Source: Paraburkholderia sp. PREW-6R (GTDB lineage Bacteria > Pseudomonadota > Gammaproteobacteria > Burkholderiales > Burkholderiaceae). Taken from it: a DNA stretch of 64,000 nt. Each line of letters starts with the position of its first letter. The stretch's first letter is position 1. The notes beneath the pieces are model-generated. The model worked only from the letters and a program-made list of their open reading frames with translations, did not search any database and was not told the DNA's origin. The DNA lies in assembly GCF_039621805.1 (NCBI RefSeq), contig NZ_CP155074.1, forward strand, positions 1,488,001 to 1,552,000, read 5' to 3'. Both the position numbers and the translations under genes were made by a program. Shown here piece after piece: positions 45,136-53,248 of the stretch.

Positions 45136-45726
45136 CTACTGTGTGGCCACTTGCGGCGTGACCTGCACAGCCGCTGCCGACACGAACACCGCATGCACCG
45201 TGTCGCCGACCTTGAGTTCTTCCAGATCCACGTCGGGTCCGACTTGCAGCGTTTGCGTTTGATAAGGACCACGCAGCGTGACGAGGCGCTTCTTGTGGTC
45301 GATCTTCTGGACAGTGGCGAGCACCTCGATCTGACGTGCCGCTTCAAAGCCGCCCGACGCCGGCGTATAGGCCTGCGTATCGACCCGCTTGCGAATGCCT
45401 TTGTCCTTGCCAGTGACTTTTTCGGCCTTGACGAGTAACGCGTTCTTGTAAAGCGCGTCGACGCGATCGCCGACTTTCAATTGATCAAAGCCTTCTACCT
45501 GCTGGCCCACCAGCACGACCACCGCGTTACCGTTCGGCCCCTTCAACGTGAGCGTGCGACTGCCCGGATCGATGCCGACGATCTCCGCCTTGATGTGCAC
45601 AGGCTCGACGCCACTCACTATGCTCTGCGCGGCGCTCGCCATCGCATCCTGCGCCGACGCCGGTTGGGCTGCGGTGAAAGCCGCGGCCATGAGCACTGCC
45701 CCAAACGTCGCTGCCTTGATCATCAT
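45136..45726 (-). CDS. Secreted protein with duplicated beta-domain, unknown function
   Basis: A 196-residue protein with a signal peptide (cleavage near ASA-QD, residue 25). Residues about 44-93 (IKAEIVGIDPGSRTLTLKGP ... LKVGDRVDALY) and 133-182 (VLATVQKIDHKKRLVTLRGP ... LKVGDTVHAVF) are clearly related copies of a small beta-barrel-like unit, similar in style to DUF5666-type domains. AGGGAGC precedes tandem ATG codons at 45726 and 45723. No partner gene is apparent. I recognise the repeat but not a function. Confidence 0.75.
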   Translation of the reverse strand: MMIKAATFGAVLMAAAFTAAQPASAQDAMASAAQSIVSGVEPVHIKAEIVGIDPGSRTLTLKGPNGNAVVVLVGQQVEGFDQLKVGDRVDALYKNALLVKAEKVTGKDKGIRKRVDTQAYTPASGGFEAARQIEVLATVQKIDHKKRLVTLRGPYQTQTLQVGPDVDLEELKVGDTVHAVFVSAAAVQVTPQVATQ

Positions 45727-45888
45727 GTGCTCCCTGAAAGAATAAAAAGATTGTAAGTGCCGGGCAATGCGCTCCATTTATTGAAAATGTGATTTGCAAG
45801 CCGTGCTCATCAGTACTAGTGCATGAGACAGGAAACAACAACGTTTTTTTCACCGGCTTTCAGGCTCACGGCATACCACGCAGCCAAA

Positions 45889-45919
45889 CAAAAAGCCCCG
45901 TCGCGCGAACGACGGGGCT
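45889..45919 (-). terminator. Intrinsic terminator of pcaF
   Basis: A perfect 10-bp stem (AGCCCCGTCG / CGACGGGGCT) with a six-base loop lies 58 bp after the pcaF stop. On the minus strand it is followed by a T-rich run (TTTTTG), a classic Rho-independent terminator. Confidence 0.9.
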
Positions 45920-45977
45920 GTCTGGTCAGGCTGGGCGATTCGAGCGGCGGGTTGCAACCGCTAACCCATCACACTGC

Positions 45978-47180
45978 TCAAACACGCTCAATGGCAATGG
46001 CAATACCCTGCCCGACGCCAATGCACATCGTGCACAGCGCAAAGCGTCCGTGCGTGCGATGCAGTTGATACATGGCAGTCGTCACGAGGCGCGCGCCGCT
46101 CATGCCAAGCGGATGGCCAAGCGCAATTGCGCCGCCGTTCGCATTCACGCGCGCGTCGTCATCGTCCACGCCGAGCGCGCGCAGCACCGCAAGACCCTGC
46201 GACGCGAATGCTTCGTTCAACTCGATGACATCGAACTGGTCGATTGTCATGTCAAGACGTGCGAGTAACTTCTGAGTGGCAGGCGCGGGCCCGATGCCCA
46301 TTACGCGCGGCGCGACGCCCGCTGTTGCCATACCGAGCACACGTGCACGCGGCGTGAGGCCGAAGCGCTTCGCGGTCTCTTCATTCGCGAGCAGCAGCGC
46401 CGCTGCGCCATCATTCACGCCGGACGCGTTGCCGGCCGTAACCGTGCCGTCCGGGCGGACCACGCCCTTCAGTTTCGCCAGCGCTTCGAGGCTCGTTTCA
46501 CGCGGATGTTCGTCCTGCAACACCGTGATCGGATCGCCCTTTTTCTGCGCGATCGTCACGCCGACGATCTCCTGCGCAAGCGTGCCATCGCGTTGCGCGC
46601 GCGCGGCCTTCTGCTGGCTGCGCAGCGCGAACGCGTCCTGATCGGCACGACTGATGTTGTAGTCGGTCGCGACGTTCTCGCCGGTTTCCGGCATCGAATC
46701 TACGCCGTAGAGTTTTTTCATCAGCGGGTTGACGAAACGCCAGCCGATCGTCGTGTCGTAGATTTCGGCCTGGCGCGAAAACGCACTCGTCGCCTTGCCC
46801 ATGACGAACGGCGCGCGGCTCATGCTCTCGACGCCGCCCGCCACCATCAACGCGGCTTCGCCCGACTTAATAGCGCGCGCGGCGATGGCAACCGCGTCCA
46901 TACCCGAGCCGCACAGGCGGTTGACCGTGGAGCCGGGCACCTCGAGCGGCAGACCCGCCAGCAGCAGCGACATGCGCGCGACATTGCGGTTGTCTTCGCC
47001 GGCCTGATTCGCGCAGCCGTAGATCACGTCGTCGACCGCTTTCCAGTCGACGTCCTTGTTGCGCTCCATCAGCGCCTTTAGCGGGACCGCGCCGAGATCG
47101 TCGGCTCGAACCGACGACAGCGAACCCGCATAGCGGCCGATAGGGGTGCGAATTGCGTCGCACAGGAATGCTTCGGTCAT
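45978..47180 (-). CDS. pcaF: 3-oxoadipyl-CoA thiolase
   Basis: A 400-residue thiolase that cleaves 3-oxoadipyl-CoA to succinyl-CoA and acetyl-CoA at the end of the beta-ketoadipate pathway. It has the acylated Cys in VNRLCGSGMDAV, the GHPLGMSGAR His motif and the closing CTMCIGVGQG Cys. VIYGCANQAGEDNRNVARM is characteristic of PcaF/PaaJ-type rather than biosynthetic thiolases. Length fits the family. TGGAGA lies 7 bp before the ATG. It is monocistronic, with a terminator after it and a tandem operator ahead. pcaIJ are not in the window. A role in phenylacetate breakdown (paaJ) is the alternative. Confidence 0.88.
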   Translation of the reverse strand: MTEAFLCDAIRTPIGRYAGSLSSVRADDLGAVPLKALMERNKDVDWKAVDDVIYGCANQAGEDNRNVARMSLLLAGLPLEVPGSTVNRLCGSGMDAVAIAARAIKSGEAALMVAGGVESMSRAPFVMGKATSAFSRQAEIYDTTIGWRFVNPLMKKLYGVDSMPETGENVATDYNISRADQDAFALRSQQKAARAQRDGTLAQEIVGVTIAQKKGDPITVLQDEHPRETSLEALAKLKGVVRPDGTVTAGNASGVNDGAAALLLANEETAKRFGLTPRARVLGMATAGVAPRVMGIGPAPATQKLLARLDMTIDQFDVIELNEAFASQGLAVLRALGVDDDDARVNANGGAIALGHPLGMSGARLVTTAMYQLHRTHGRFALCTMCIGVGQGIAIAIERV

Positions 47181-47360
47181 GTGATGTCTCCAGTTGACAG
47201 GCGGCGCGCCCGGCGCTGCCTACGGATGGCGGCCGGCCAAGGGCAAACGCGTGGTGCCGAAGCCGGGGTGGGCTCGGCGCAAGCCGGCTGCGTGCGCGCC
47301 CGATGCCGACTCGGTCTTGCGCAGGCTGACCGGCGACGAGCGTGAACCTCGGCGGCTTTT

Positions 47361-47394
47361 GTTCTATATACGAACATACGGTCATATATCGAAC
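47361..47394. promoter_or_regulatory. Tandem IclR/PcaR-type operator ahead of pcaF
   Basis: GTTCTATATACGAAC (47361-47375) and GGTCATATATCGAAC (47380-47394) are two 15-bp near-palindromes in the same orientation, 19 bp apart. The GTTC-N7-GAAC layout resembles sites of IclR-family pathway regulators such as PcaR. It is an AT-rich island in GC-rich DNA, 181-214 bp upstream of pcaF. Confidence 0.55.
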
Positions 47395-47462
47395 AACGAG
47401 TCTCGATGATAGGCGCGTCGCGGAAAGGGTGTCAAGCAAAGCCGGAACGGCATCAGGGAATA

Positions 47463-47495
47463 CGCGCTGCCGCGGCCCTCGCCCGCGGCAGCGCG
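47463..47495 (-). terminator. Strong hairpin after the tetronate operon
   Basis: A perfect 13-bp stem (CGCGCTGCCGCGG / CCGCGGCAGCGCG) with a seven-base loop lies 25 bp after the denD stop. There is no T tract, so it may stabilise the message or act with Rho. Confidence 0.55.
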
Positions 47496-47519
47496 CAACA
47501 GGCCGAATGAACCGGTTGA

Positions 47520-48500
47520 CTAGCGGATTTCGATGCCTTCGTCCGCGATATAGCTGCGGATCACGTCCGCAAAACTGCGCTCGCCGGCGAGTCCGAGCCG
47601 CTCGGCACGCGCCGTGTCCCACCGCCCAGGCCAGCTTCCGACGATCTTTTCGATGCGCGCATCCGGCTCCCATACGATGCGCTTCGCGACCTCGTCACCC
47701 GCCACTTCGCGCAGCGCCGCCACCATTTCATCGACGCTCACCGAAATGCCCGGCAGATTCAGCACGCGCTGGTTGCCAAGCGCGGCGGCGTCCAGTTCGA
47801 GACCGGCGATCAGGCTCTCGACCGCCTTGCGCGGCGACAGCAGCCACAGACGCGTCGATCCGGCGACCGGACACACCGCGGCCTCGCCGTTCAGCGGCTC
47901 GCGAATGATGCCGCTCGCGAACGACGACGCCGCCGCATTGGGTCGTCCTGGTCGCACGCTGATGGTCGGCAACCGCAGCACGCGTCCGTCGACGAAACCG
48001 CGCCGCGTGTAATCGTTGAGCAGCAGTTCAGCAATCGCCTTCTGCGCGCCATACGACGACTGCGGATTGAGCGCCGTGTCGTTCTGCACGACGTCCGGCA
48101 GATCACCGCCATACACCGCGACCGAACTCGTGAACACCACGCGCGGCACGTGCGCGCGCCGCCGGCAGGTGTCGAGCAGCAAGCGCGATGCATCCATGTT
48201 GATGCGCATGCCGAGATCGAAGTCCGCCTCCGCCTGGCCGCTTACGATTGCGGCCAGGTGAAAGATGGCCTGCGTTTGCGCGTCGATTACACGATCCAGC
48301 ACGTTCGGCTCGGCAATGTCGCCCACTTCCACCCGGACACGGTTGTCGCCGAAATCATCGGCCGCCACCACGTCGAGCAGGACGAGTTCAGTAAGCTCTT
48401 GCGGCGTGCCGTGCGCATCTTTCAGCGATCCACGCGCCAGCAGTTCGCGCGCAAGACGCTGGCCGAGAAAACCCGCGCCGCCGGTGATCAGTGCTTTCAT
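47520..48500 (-). CDS. denD: D-erythronate dehydrogenase
   Basis: A 326-residue NAD-dependent extended SDR (epimerase/dehydratase fold). It has the nucleotide-binding ITGGAGFLGQRLAREL, FHLAAIVSGQAEADF, catalytic SSVAVYGG and SSYGAQKAIAELLLNDY (Tyr-x3-Lys). DenD oxidises D-erythronate to the 2-oxo acid. Its presence beside otnI, otnC, otnK and ltnD, as last gene of the operon and 14 bp after otnI, supports this role over a generic epimerase. Confidence 0.88.
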   Translation of the reverse strand: MKALITGGAGFLGQRLARELLARGSLKDAHGTPQELTELVLLDVVAADDFGDNRVRVEVGDIAEPNVLDRVIDAQTQAIFHLAAIVSGQAEADFDLGMRINMDASRLLLDTCRRRAHVPRVVFTSSVAVYGGDLPDVVQNDTALNPQSSYGAQKAIAELLLNDYTRRGFVDGRVLRLPTISVRPGRPNAAASSFASGIIREPLNGEAAVCPVAGSTRLWLLSPRKAVESLIAGLELDAAALGNQRVLNLPGISVSVDEMVAALREVAGDEVAKRIVWEPDARIEKIVGSWPGRWDTARAERLGLAGERSFADVIRSYIADEGIEIR

Positions 48501-48514
48501 GGAGTTGCCCTTTA

Positions 48515-49339
48515 TTAGCGATTCGCGTTCGGACTGGCGTCCGGTCTGGCGTCAGGATTGGCGTCGAGATACGGCTCGAGCCAGCCGAGTCCCGCCGACG
48601 TGGCCGCGCGCGGCCGGTATTCACAGCCGATATAGCCGTCGTAGCCGAGCGAGTCGATCAGATCGAACAGATACGGATAATTGACTTCGCCGATGGAGGG
48701 TTCATGCCGCTCCGGCACGCCCGCAATCTGGATATGACCAATGCCGGCGAAATCGCGCCTGAGCTTGCTCGCGAGATCGCCTTCGACGATCTGGCAGTGA
48801 TAACAGTCGAACTGCACTTTCAGATTCGGCGCGCCGACTTCCGCGCAGATTGCCTGCGCGTCGTCCTGGCGGTTCAGGAAGAAACCCGGAATGTCGCGCG
48901 TATTGATCGGTTCGATCACTACGGTCATGTCTTCGGCCTGCGCAACCTGCGCCGCGTGCGCGAGATTCTTCAGATAGACGTCGCGATGCTTCTCACGCGA
49001 TTGAGTCGGCGCGATCAGCCCCGCCATTACGTGCAGCTTGCGGTTGCCGAGCACGCGCGCATAGTCGAGCGCCGTGTCCACGCTGCGGCGAAACTCGTCC
49101 TCGCGGCCCGGCAGCGACGCGATCCCGCGCTCGCCTGCGGCCCAGTCGCCAGGTGGCGCGTTAAAGAGCGCCTGCGTCAAGCCCTGCGCGTCGAGCCGCG
49201 CCTTGATTTCGTTCGCGCGGAAGTCGTACGGAAACAGAAATTCCACCGCTTTGAAGCCATCCCGGGCCGCCGCGGCGAACCGGTCGAGAAAAGCGTGCTC
49301 GGTGTACATCATCGTCAGATTCGCGGCGAAGCGAGGCAT
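48515..49339 (-). CDS. otnI: 2-oxo-tetronate isomerase
   Basis: A 274-residue hydroxypyruvate-isomerase-like TIM barrel (MPRFAANLTMMYTEHAFLDR, then VIEPINTRDIPGFFLNRQ, VQFDCYHCQIVEGDL and GYIGCEYRP with the metal-binding Glu, Asp, His). OtnI interconverts 2-oxo- and 3-oxo-tetronates, joining the erythronate branch to the common pathway. The family normally ends around LEPYL; here about 16 further residues (DANPDARPDASPNANR) come from a short 12-bp repeat. Confidence 0.9.
   Translation of the reverse strand: MPRFAANLTMMYTEHAFLDRFAAAARDGFKAVEFLFPYDFRANEIKARLDAQGLTQALFNAPPGDWAAGERGIASLPGREDEFRRSVDTALDYARVLGNRKLHVMAGLIAPTQSREKHRDVYLKNLAHAAQVAQAEDMTVVIEPINTRDIPGFFLNRQDDAQAICAEVGAPNLKVQFDCYHCQIVEGDLASKLRRDFAGIGHIQIAGVPERHEPSIGEVNYPYLFDLIDSLGYDGYIGCEYRPRAATSAGLGWLEPYLDANPDARPDASPNANR
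48528..48563. repeat. 12-bp tandem repeat in the 3' end of otnI
   Basis: Three imperfect 12-mers (ttcggactggcg, tccggtctggcg, tcaggattggcg), with a degenerate fourth beyond. They stay in frame and encode the repeating Asp-Ala-x-Pro tail of OtnI. Confidence 0.6.
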
Positions 49340-49373
49340 GAAGGTCTCCCAGAAAATGAGCGGGTGGACGCGC

Positions 49374-50036
49374 CTACCAGCGCGCGCCGAACTGATTGCG
49401 TAATTCGTCGAGCGCGGCGGCGTCGAGCGGCGCCGGGCGCGGGTTCGTCATCAGCCACAGGCGCGCGGTTTCCTCCAGTTCTTCGAGCGCGTAGGCCGCC
49501 TGCGACACCGAGCGCTCCCACACCACTGGCCCCAGGCGTTCGAGCAGTACCGCGCGCACCGACGCGGCGAGCGCGGCGATCTGTTGCGCGACCTGCGGAT
49601 CACCCGGGCGGCTGTACCGGATCAACGGGACATGGCCAACTTTCATCACGTAGTAAGGGGTGATCGGCGGCAGCACGTCGTGCTCGTTCCAGACGCCCGC
49701 AAGCGTCAGCGCGACCAGATGCGTCGAATGCGTGTGCACGATGCCGCGCGCCTCGCTGTTGTGCGCATAGATGCCGCGATGTAGAGCGAGCGTTTTCGAG
49801 GGCCGGCCGCCGGACACCGCGTGGCCGTCGACATCCACTTTCGCGATATCGGCGGGGTCGAGCCGGCCGAGACAAGCATCGGTGGGTGTGATGAGCCAGC
49901 CGTCGTCGAGCCGAGCGCTGATGTTGCCCGCGCTGCCCGTGGTGTAGCCGCGCTGATAAAGGCTCGCACCGATGACGCAGATTTCTTCGCGGATGCGTGT
50001 CTCATCAGCGGCATGAAGGGCGGGCGCGACGCTCAT
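49374..50036 (-). CDS. otnC: 3-oxo-tetronate 4-phosphate decarboxylase
   Basis: A 220-residue class II aldolase/adducin-family protein (YQRGYTTGSAGNISARLDDG, then GIVHTHSTHLVALTLAG with metal His residues). OtnC decarboxylates the phosphorylated 3-oxo acid to dihydroxyacetone phosphate. Its ATG overlaps the otnK stop (ATGA). otnI begins 34 bp after its stop. Confidence 0.9.
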   Translation of the reverse strand: MSVAPALHAADETRIREEICVIGASLYQRGYTTGSAGNISARLDDGWLITPTDACLGRLDPADIAKVDVDGHAVSGGRPSKTLALHRGIYAHNSEARGIVHTHSTHLVALTLAGVWNEHDVLPPITPYYVMKVGHVPLIRYSRPGDPQVAQQIAALAASVRAVLLERLGPVVWERSVSQAAYALEELEETARLWLMTNPRPAPLDAAALDELRNQFGARW

Positions 50037-51346
50037 GACGCGGCCCCTTCCAGATGACGCAGGGCTTTGCCGAAAAAGTCGGGCGAGCCAAAATTGCCGG
50101 ACTTCAACGCGAGCGCGAGCGGATCAGCGCCCGTGGTTGCGGTGGCCGGCACGCCTGGCTCGATCTGGGCGCCGATGCGCAGCGTGCGCACGTCCAGCGC
50201 CTGCACGACGGCGCCCGAGGTTTCGCCGCCCGCCACCACGAAGCGGCGTACGCCGCGCGCGTGCAAGCCGCGCGCGATCTCAGCCAGCGTGTGTTCGACC
50301 AGATGCCCCGCTTCGTTCACGCCGAGCCGGCGCTGCACGTCCTTCACTTCTTCCGGCGTGGCGCTCGCATAGATCAGCACCGGCTCCGCGTTGTCGAGAT
50401 ACGTCTGCGCAAACGCCAGGGCCTCGTCGATCACTGGCTCGCCGCGCGCCGCCGCGAGCGGATCGATCCGAAACGCGGGCCGCGATTCTCGCCACGCGGC
50501 GACCTGCGCAAGCGTCGCCCGGGAGGCGCTCCCCGCTAGAACCGCCGACAGACCTTCGACGCGCGGCACATACGCCGCATCGGTCGCTTCCATCAGCAAA
50601 CCCGCGCGCCGGAAGTTGCCCGGCAGGCCGAGTGCAATGCCCGAGCCGCCGGTAATGAGCGTGAGATCGGCGCAGGCTTCGCCGAGCACGTACAGGTCCG
50701 CATCGGAGACCGCGTCGGCAATCGCCATGCGCACGCCATCGTCGCGCAACGCGTCAAAGGCATCGCGCACGGCAGCGACACCCCCGGCCACGCTGCTATC
50801 ACGCACGAGACCGACTTTCGAGCGCGTCTGCCGTTGCAGCACACGCACGAGGTTCGCGTCGCGCATCGGCGTGAGCGGATGGTTTTCCATGCCCGACTCG
50901 TTGAGCAGCACATCGCCTACGAACAGATGCCCGCGATAGATCGTGCGACCGTTCTCCGGGAACGCCGGACACGCGATCGTGAACGCCGCCTTCGCATCGC
51001 GCTCGCCGGTCAGCGCATCGAGCAGTGCATCGGCAACGGGGCCGATGTTGCCGGCGTCGGTCGAATCGAACGTCGAGCAGTATTTGAAGAAGAACTGGCG
51101 GCAACCTTGCGCGCGCAACCAGTCGAGCGCGGCGAGCGACTGGGCGACCGCGTCGGCGGCGGGTATCGTGCGCGACTTCAACGCGACCACCAGCGCGTCG
51201 GCATCCACGATGTCGTTTGACGCCGGCACGCCAATGCTTTGCACCGTGCGCATGCCGCCACGTACGAGCATGTTGGCGAGATCGGTCGCGCCGGTGAAGT
51301 CGTCCGCGATGCAACCCAGCAGCGCGCGTTGTGTAGCTGACGTCAT
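50033..51346 (-). CDS. otnK: 3-oxo-tetronate kinase
   Basis: A 437-residue four-carbon acid sugar kinase (DUF1537 family). N-terminal domain: LLGCIADDFTGATDLANMLV and FFKYCSTFDSTDAGNIGPV; C-terminal nucleotide-binding domain: VVAGGETSGAVVQALDV, with TTGADPLALALKSGNFGS. It phosphorylates 3-oxo-tetronate. The ATG at 51346 overlaps the ltnD stop (ATGA). The frame is open further upstream but that part is an antisense-like shadow of ltnD. Confidence 0.92.
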   Translation of the reverse strand: MTSATQRALLGCIADDFTGATDLANMLVRGGMRTVQSIGVPASNDIVDADALVVALKSRTIPAADAVAQSLAALDWLRAQGCRQFFFKYCSTFDSTDAGNIGPVADALLDALTGERDAKAAFTIACPAFPENGRTIYRGHLFVGDVLLNESGMENHPLTPMRDANLVRVLQRQTRSKVGLVRDSSVAGGVAAVRDAFDALRDDGVRMAIADAVSDADLYVLGEACADLTLITGGSGIALGLPGNFRRAGLLMEATDAAYVPRVEGLSAVLAGSASRATLAQVAAWRESRPAFRIDPLAAARGEPVIDEALAFAQTYLDNAEPVLIYASATPEEVKDVQRRLGVNEAGHLVEHTLAEIARGLHARGVRRFVVAGGETSGAVVQALDVRTLRIGAQIEPGVPATATTGADPLALALKSGNFGSPDFFGKALRHLEGAAS

Positions 51347-52251
51347 TGGGGCTCCTCTGCCTGCTTCGAGACCGGCAGATCGATGCCGGGGAAAATCCTG
51401 ATCACCGCGGAGTCGTCTTCGCCGCCGTGCCCGGCCGTCGACGCCATCATGAACATCTGATGCGCGGCCGCAGAAAGCGGCAGCGGGAATGTCGAGGCGC
51501 GCGCGGTATCGAGCACGAGGCCGAGATCCTTCACGAAGATATCGACCGCCGATAACGGCGTGTAGTCGCCCTTCAGGATATGCGGCACGCGGTTTTCGAA
51601 CATCCACGAATTGCCGGCGCTGTGCGTGATGACCTCGTAGAGCGCTTCGGGATCGACGCCTTCGCGCAAGCCGAGCGCCATGGCCTCGGCGGCCGCCGCG
51701 ATATGCACGCCTGCAAGTAGCTGATTGATGACCTTCACTTTCGACCCCGCGCCGTGCTCCGCGCCCAGCCGGTAGACCTTGCCGGCCATCGCCGCCAGCA
51801 CGTCCTCGCACGCGGCGTACGCGGCGGCGGGACCGGATGTCATCATCGTCATCTCGCCCGAGGCGGCGCGCGCCGCGCCACCGGATAGCGGCGCGTCGAG
51901 CATCTGCAAGCCCGCCGCTTCGACGCGCCGGCCCAACTCTGTTGCGACAGCCGGCGCGACGGTCGCGCTCGCGATCACCACGCCGCCCGGTTTCATCGAC
52001 GCGACCGCGCCCTGTTCGCCGAACAGCACGGCCTCGGTCTGCGCCGCGTTGACGACCACCGTGATGACCACGTCGCACTGTGCGCCGAGTTCCGCGGGCG
52101 ACGAACAGCCGACGCCGCCCGCCTCAGCGAAGGCCCGCAGGACGTCACTGCGCACGTCGCACGCATGAACCCGGAAGCCCGCGCGCAACAGCGAGCGCGC
52201 GACGCCCATGCCCATCGCTCCAAGACCGATCACACCGACGTTTCTGGACAT
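51343..52251 (-). CDS. ltnD: L-threonate dehydrogenase
   Basis: A 302-residue beta-hydroxyacid dehydrogenase: NAD-binding VGVIGLGAMGMGVARSLLRAG, the signature DAPLSGGAARAASGEMTMM and the catalytic Lys in SKVKVINQLLAGVHI. It oxidises L-threonate to 2-oxo-tetronate. It is the first enzyme gene after the GntR regulator (60-bp gap). The substrate call rests on the complete otn/den context. Confidence 0.9.
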   Translation of the reverse strand: MSRNVGVIGLGAMGMGVARSLLRAGFRVHACDVRSDVLRAFAEAGGVGCSSPAELGAQCDVVITVVVNAAQTEAVLFGEQGAVASMKPGGVVIASATVAPAVATELGRRVEAAGLQMLDAPLSGGAARAASGEMTMMTSGPAAAYAACEDVLAAMAGKVYRLGAEHGAGSKVKVINQLLAGVHIAAAAEAMALGLREGVDPEALYEVITHSAGNSWMFENRVPHILKGDYTPLSAVDIFVKDLGLVLDTARASTFPLPLSAAAHQMFMMASTAGHGGEDDSAVIRIFPGIDLPVSKQAEEPQ

Positions 52252-52311
52252 GCAAGACCTCCTGCGATTGATTGAACCGGAGCGCGCGGCACCCCGCGCG
52301 GCGCCGTGGAA

Positions 52312-53016
52312 CTAGCCAATGCCTGCCTGCGCGAGCCGCCGCGCCGCGTTGTTCATATGCGAAGTGGCGGCGGTGCGCGCCGCGGCGGCATCGCCTGCGC
52401 GGATCGCGGCGACGATTTCCGCATGCTCATCGCGCACCTGGCGCGAGAAATCTTCGCGCAGCGCTTCGTTGCGACGGGTAATGACCGTGCCGGCTTCGAG
52501 GTACTGGTTCAGGAAAATGAGCGTCTTGAGGAAATACGGATTGCCGGTGGCCACGGCAATGGCGCGGTGAAACGCGACGTCCTCGGCGACACCGTCGTCG
52601 CCTTCGAGCACGGCGGCGTCGATCCGGGCAAGCGCGGCGTCGATCGACGCCATGTCGGCCTCGCTACGGCGCAGCGCGGCTTCGGACGCCACTTCCGCTT
52701 CGATCGCCCGGCGCAGCGCGAGAATCTGCAGCACCGAACCGGCTTCGGCCGCTTCGGCAGAGTCGATTCGCAGCGGTCTGAGCGTCCCAAGCCCGCCGAC
52801 GAACACGCCGCTGCCCTGGCGGGGTTCCACTACGCCTTCGTTCTTCAGCCGGGAGATCGCCTCGCGTATCACCGTGCGGCTCACGCCGAACTGCTGCGCC
52901 AGCACGGCTTCGGTCGGCAGCTTGCCCCCGCGGGCGAACGTGCCTTTATCGATCTGCTCGAGCAGCTGCTGGGCGACGGTGTCGCTCAGCGCGCGCGTCG
53001 GGATTTTTTCGAACAT
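52312..53016 (-). CDS. GntR/FadR-family regulator of tetronate catabolism
   Basis: A 234-residue protein with an N-terminal winged helix (LPTEAVLAQQFGVSRTVIREAISRLKNEGVV) and an FCD effector domain with metal-ligand Asp/His residues (VAFHRAIAVATGNPYF, then DEHAEIVAAI and SHM). I take the ATG at 53016 (MFEKIPTRALSD), preceded by AAGG; an ATG four codons upstream is possible. It heads the ltnD-otnK-otnC-otnI-denD operon and is divergent from an IclR gene across 232 bp. A candidate half site CAAATTTG (53053-53060) lies in that gap. Confidence 0.9.
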   Translation of the reverse strand: MFEKIPTRALSDTVAQQLLEQIDKGTFARGGKLPTEAVLAQQFGVSRTVIREAISRLKNEGVVEPRQGSGVFVGGLGTLRPLRIDSAEAAEAGSVLQILALRRAIEAEVASEAALRRSEADMASIDAALARIDAAVLEGDDGVAEDVAFHRAIAVATGNPYFLKTLIFLNQYLEAGTVITRRNEALREDFSRQVRDEHAEIVAAIRAGDAAAARTAATSHMNNAARRLAQAGIG

Positions 53017-53248
53017 GCAAGCCTTCATGGGCGATGTTGTCGGGTCATCATACAAATTTGCAGCGCGCACCGCATCCATGCAAACCCGTAGTTCGTCGCG
53101 CCTTGCCGCCTCTGCTTCCCGCGCTCCAATTTGGCGAATTAAAAGGCTTAAGCTATCGTCACGGCTTTGCGCAGCATGGTGGCCGGCCGACATGGGCGGC
53201 GGCTGTCTGCGCACCGTCCGCGCTTTTCGAACGCATCGATCAAGGTCC

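Larger units (their letters stand above)
47181..47519. other. Region between pcaF and denD with operator and hairpin
   Basis: A 339-bp gap. It holds a tandem 15-bp palindrome (47361-47394) and a strong hairpin (47463-47495), plus a GC-rich leader of about 180 bp before pcaF. No gene was seen. Confidence 0.6.

Noticed and set aside
51347..52078. Upstream extension of the otnK frame (total 681 residues)
   Set aside because: The extension overlaps ltnD in another frame and has no domain; otnK starts naturally at 51346 in an ATGA overlap.
52652..53248. Upstream extension of the IclR frame
   Set aside because: It is antisense to the GntR gene; the IclR helix-turn-helix starts shortly after 53249.
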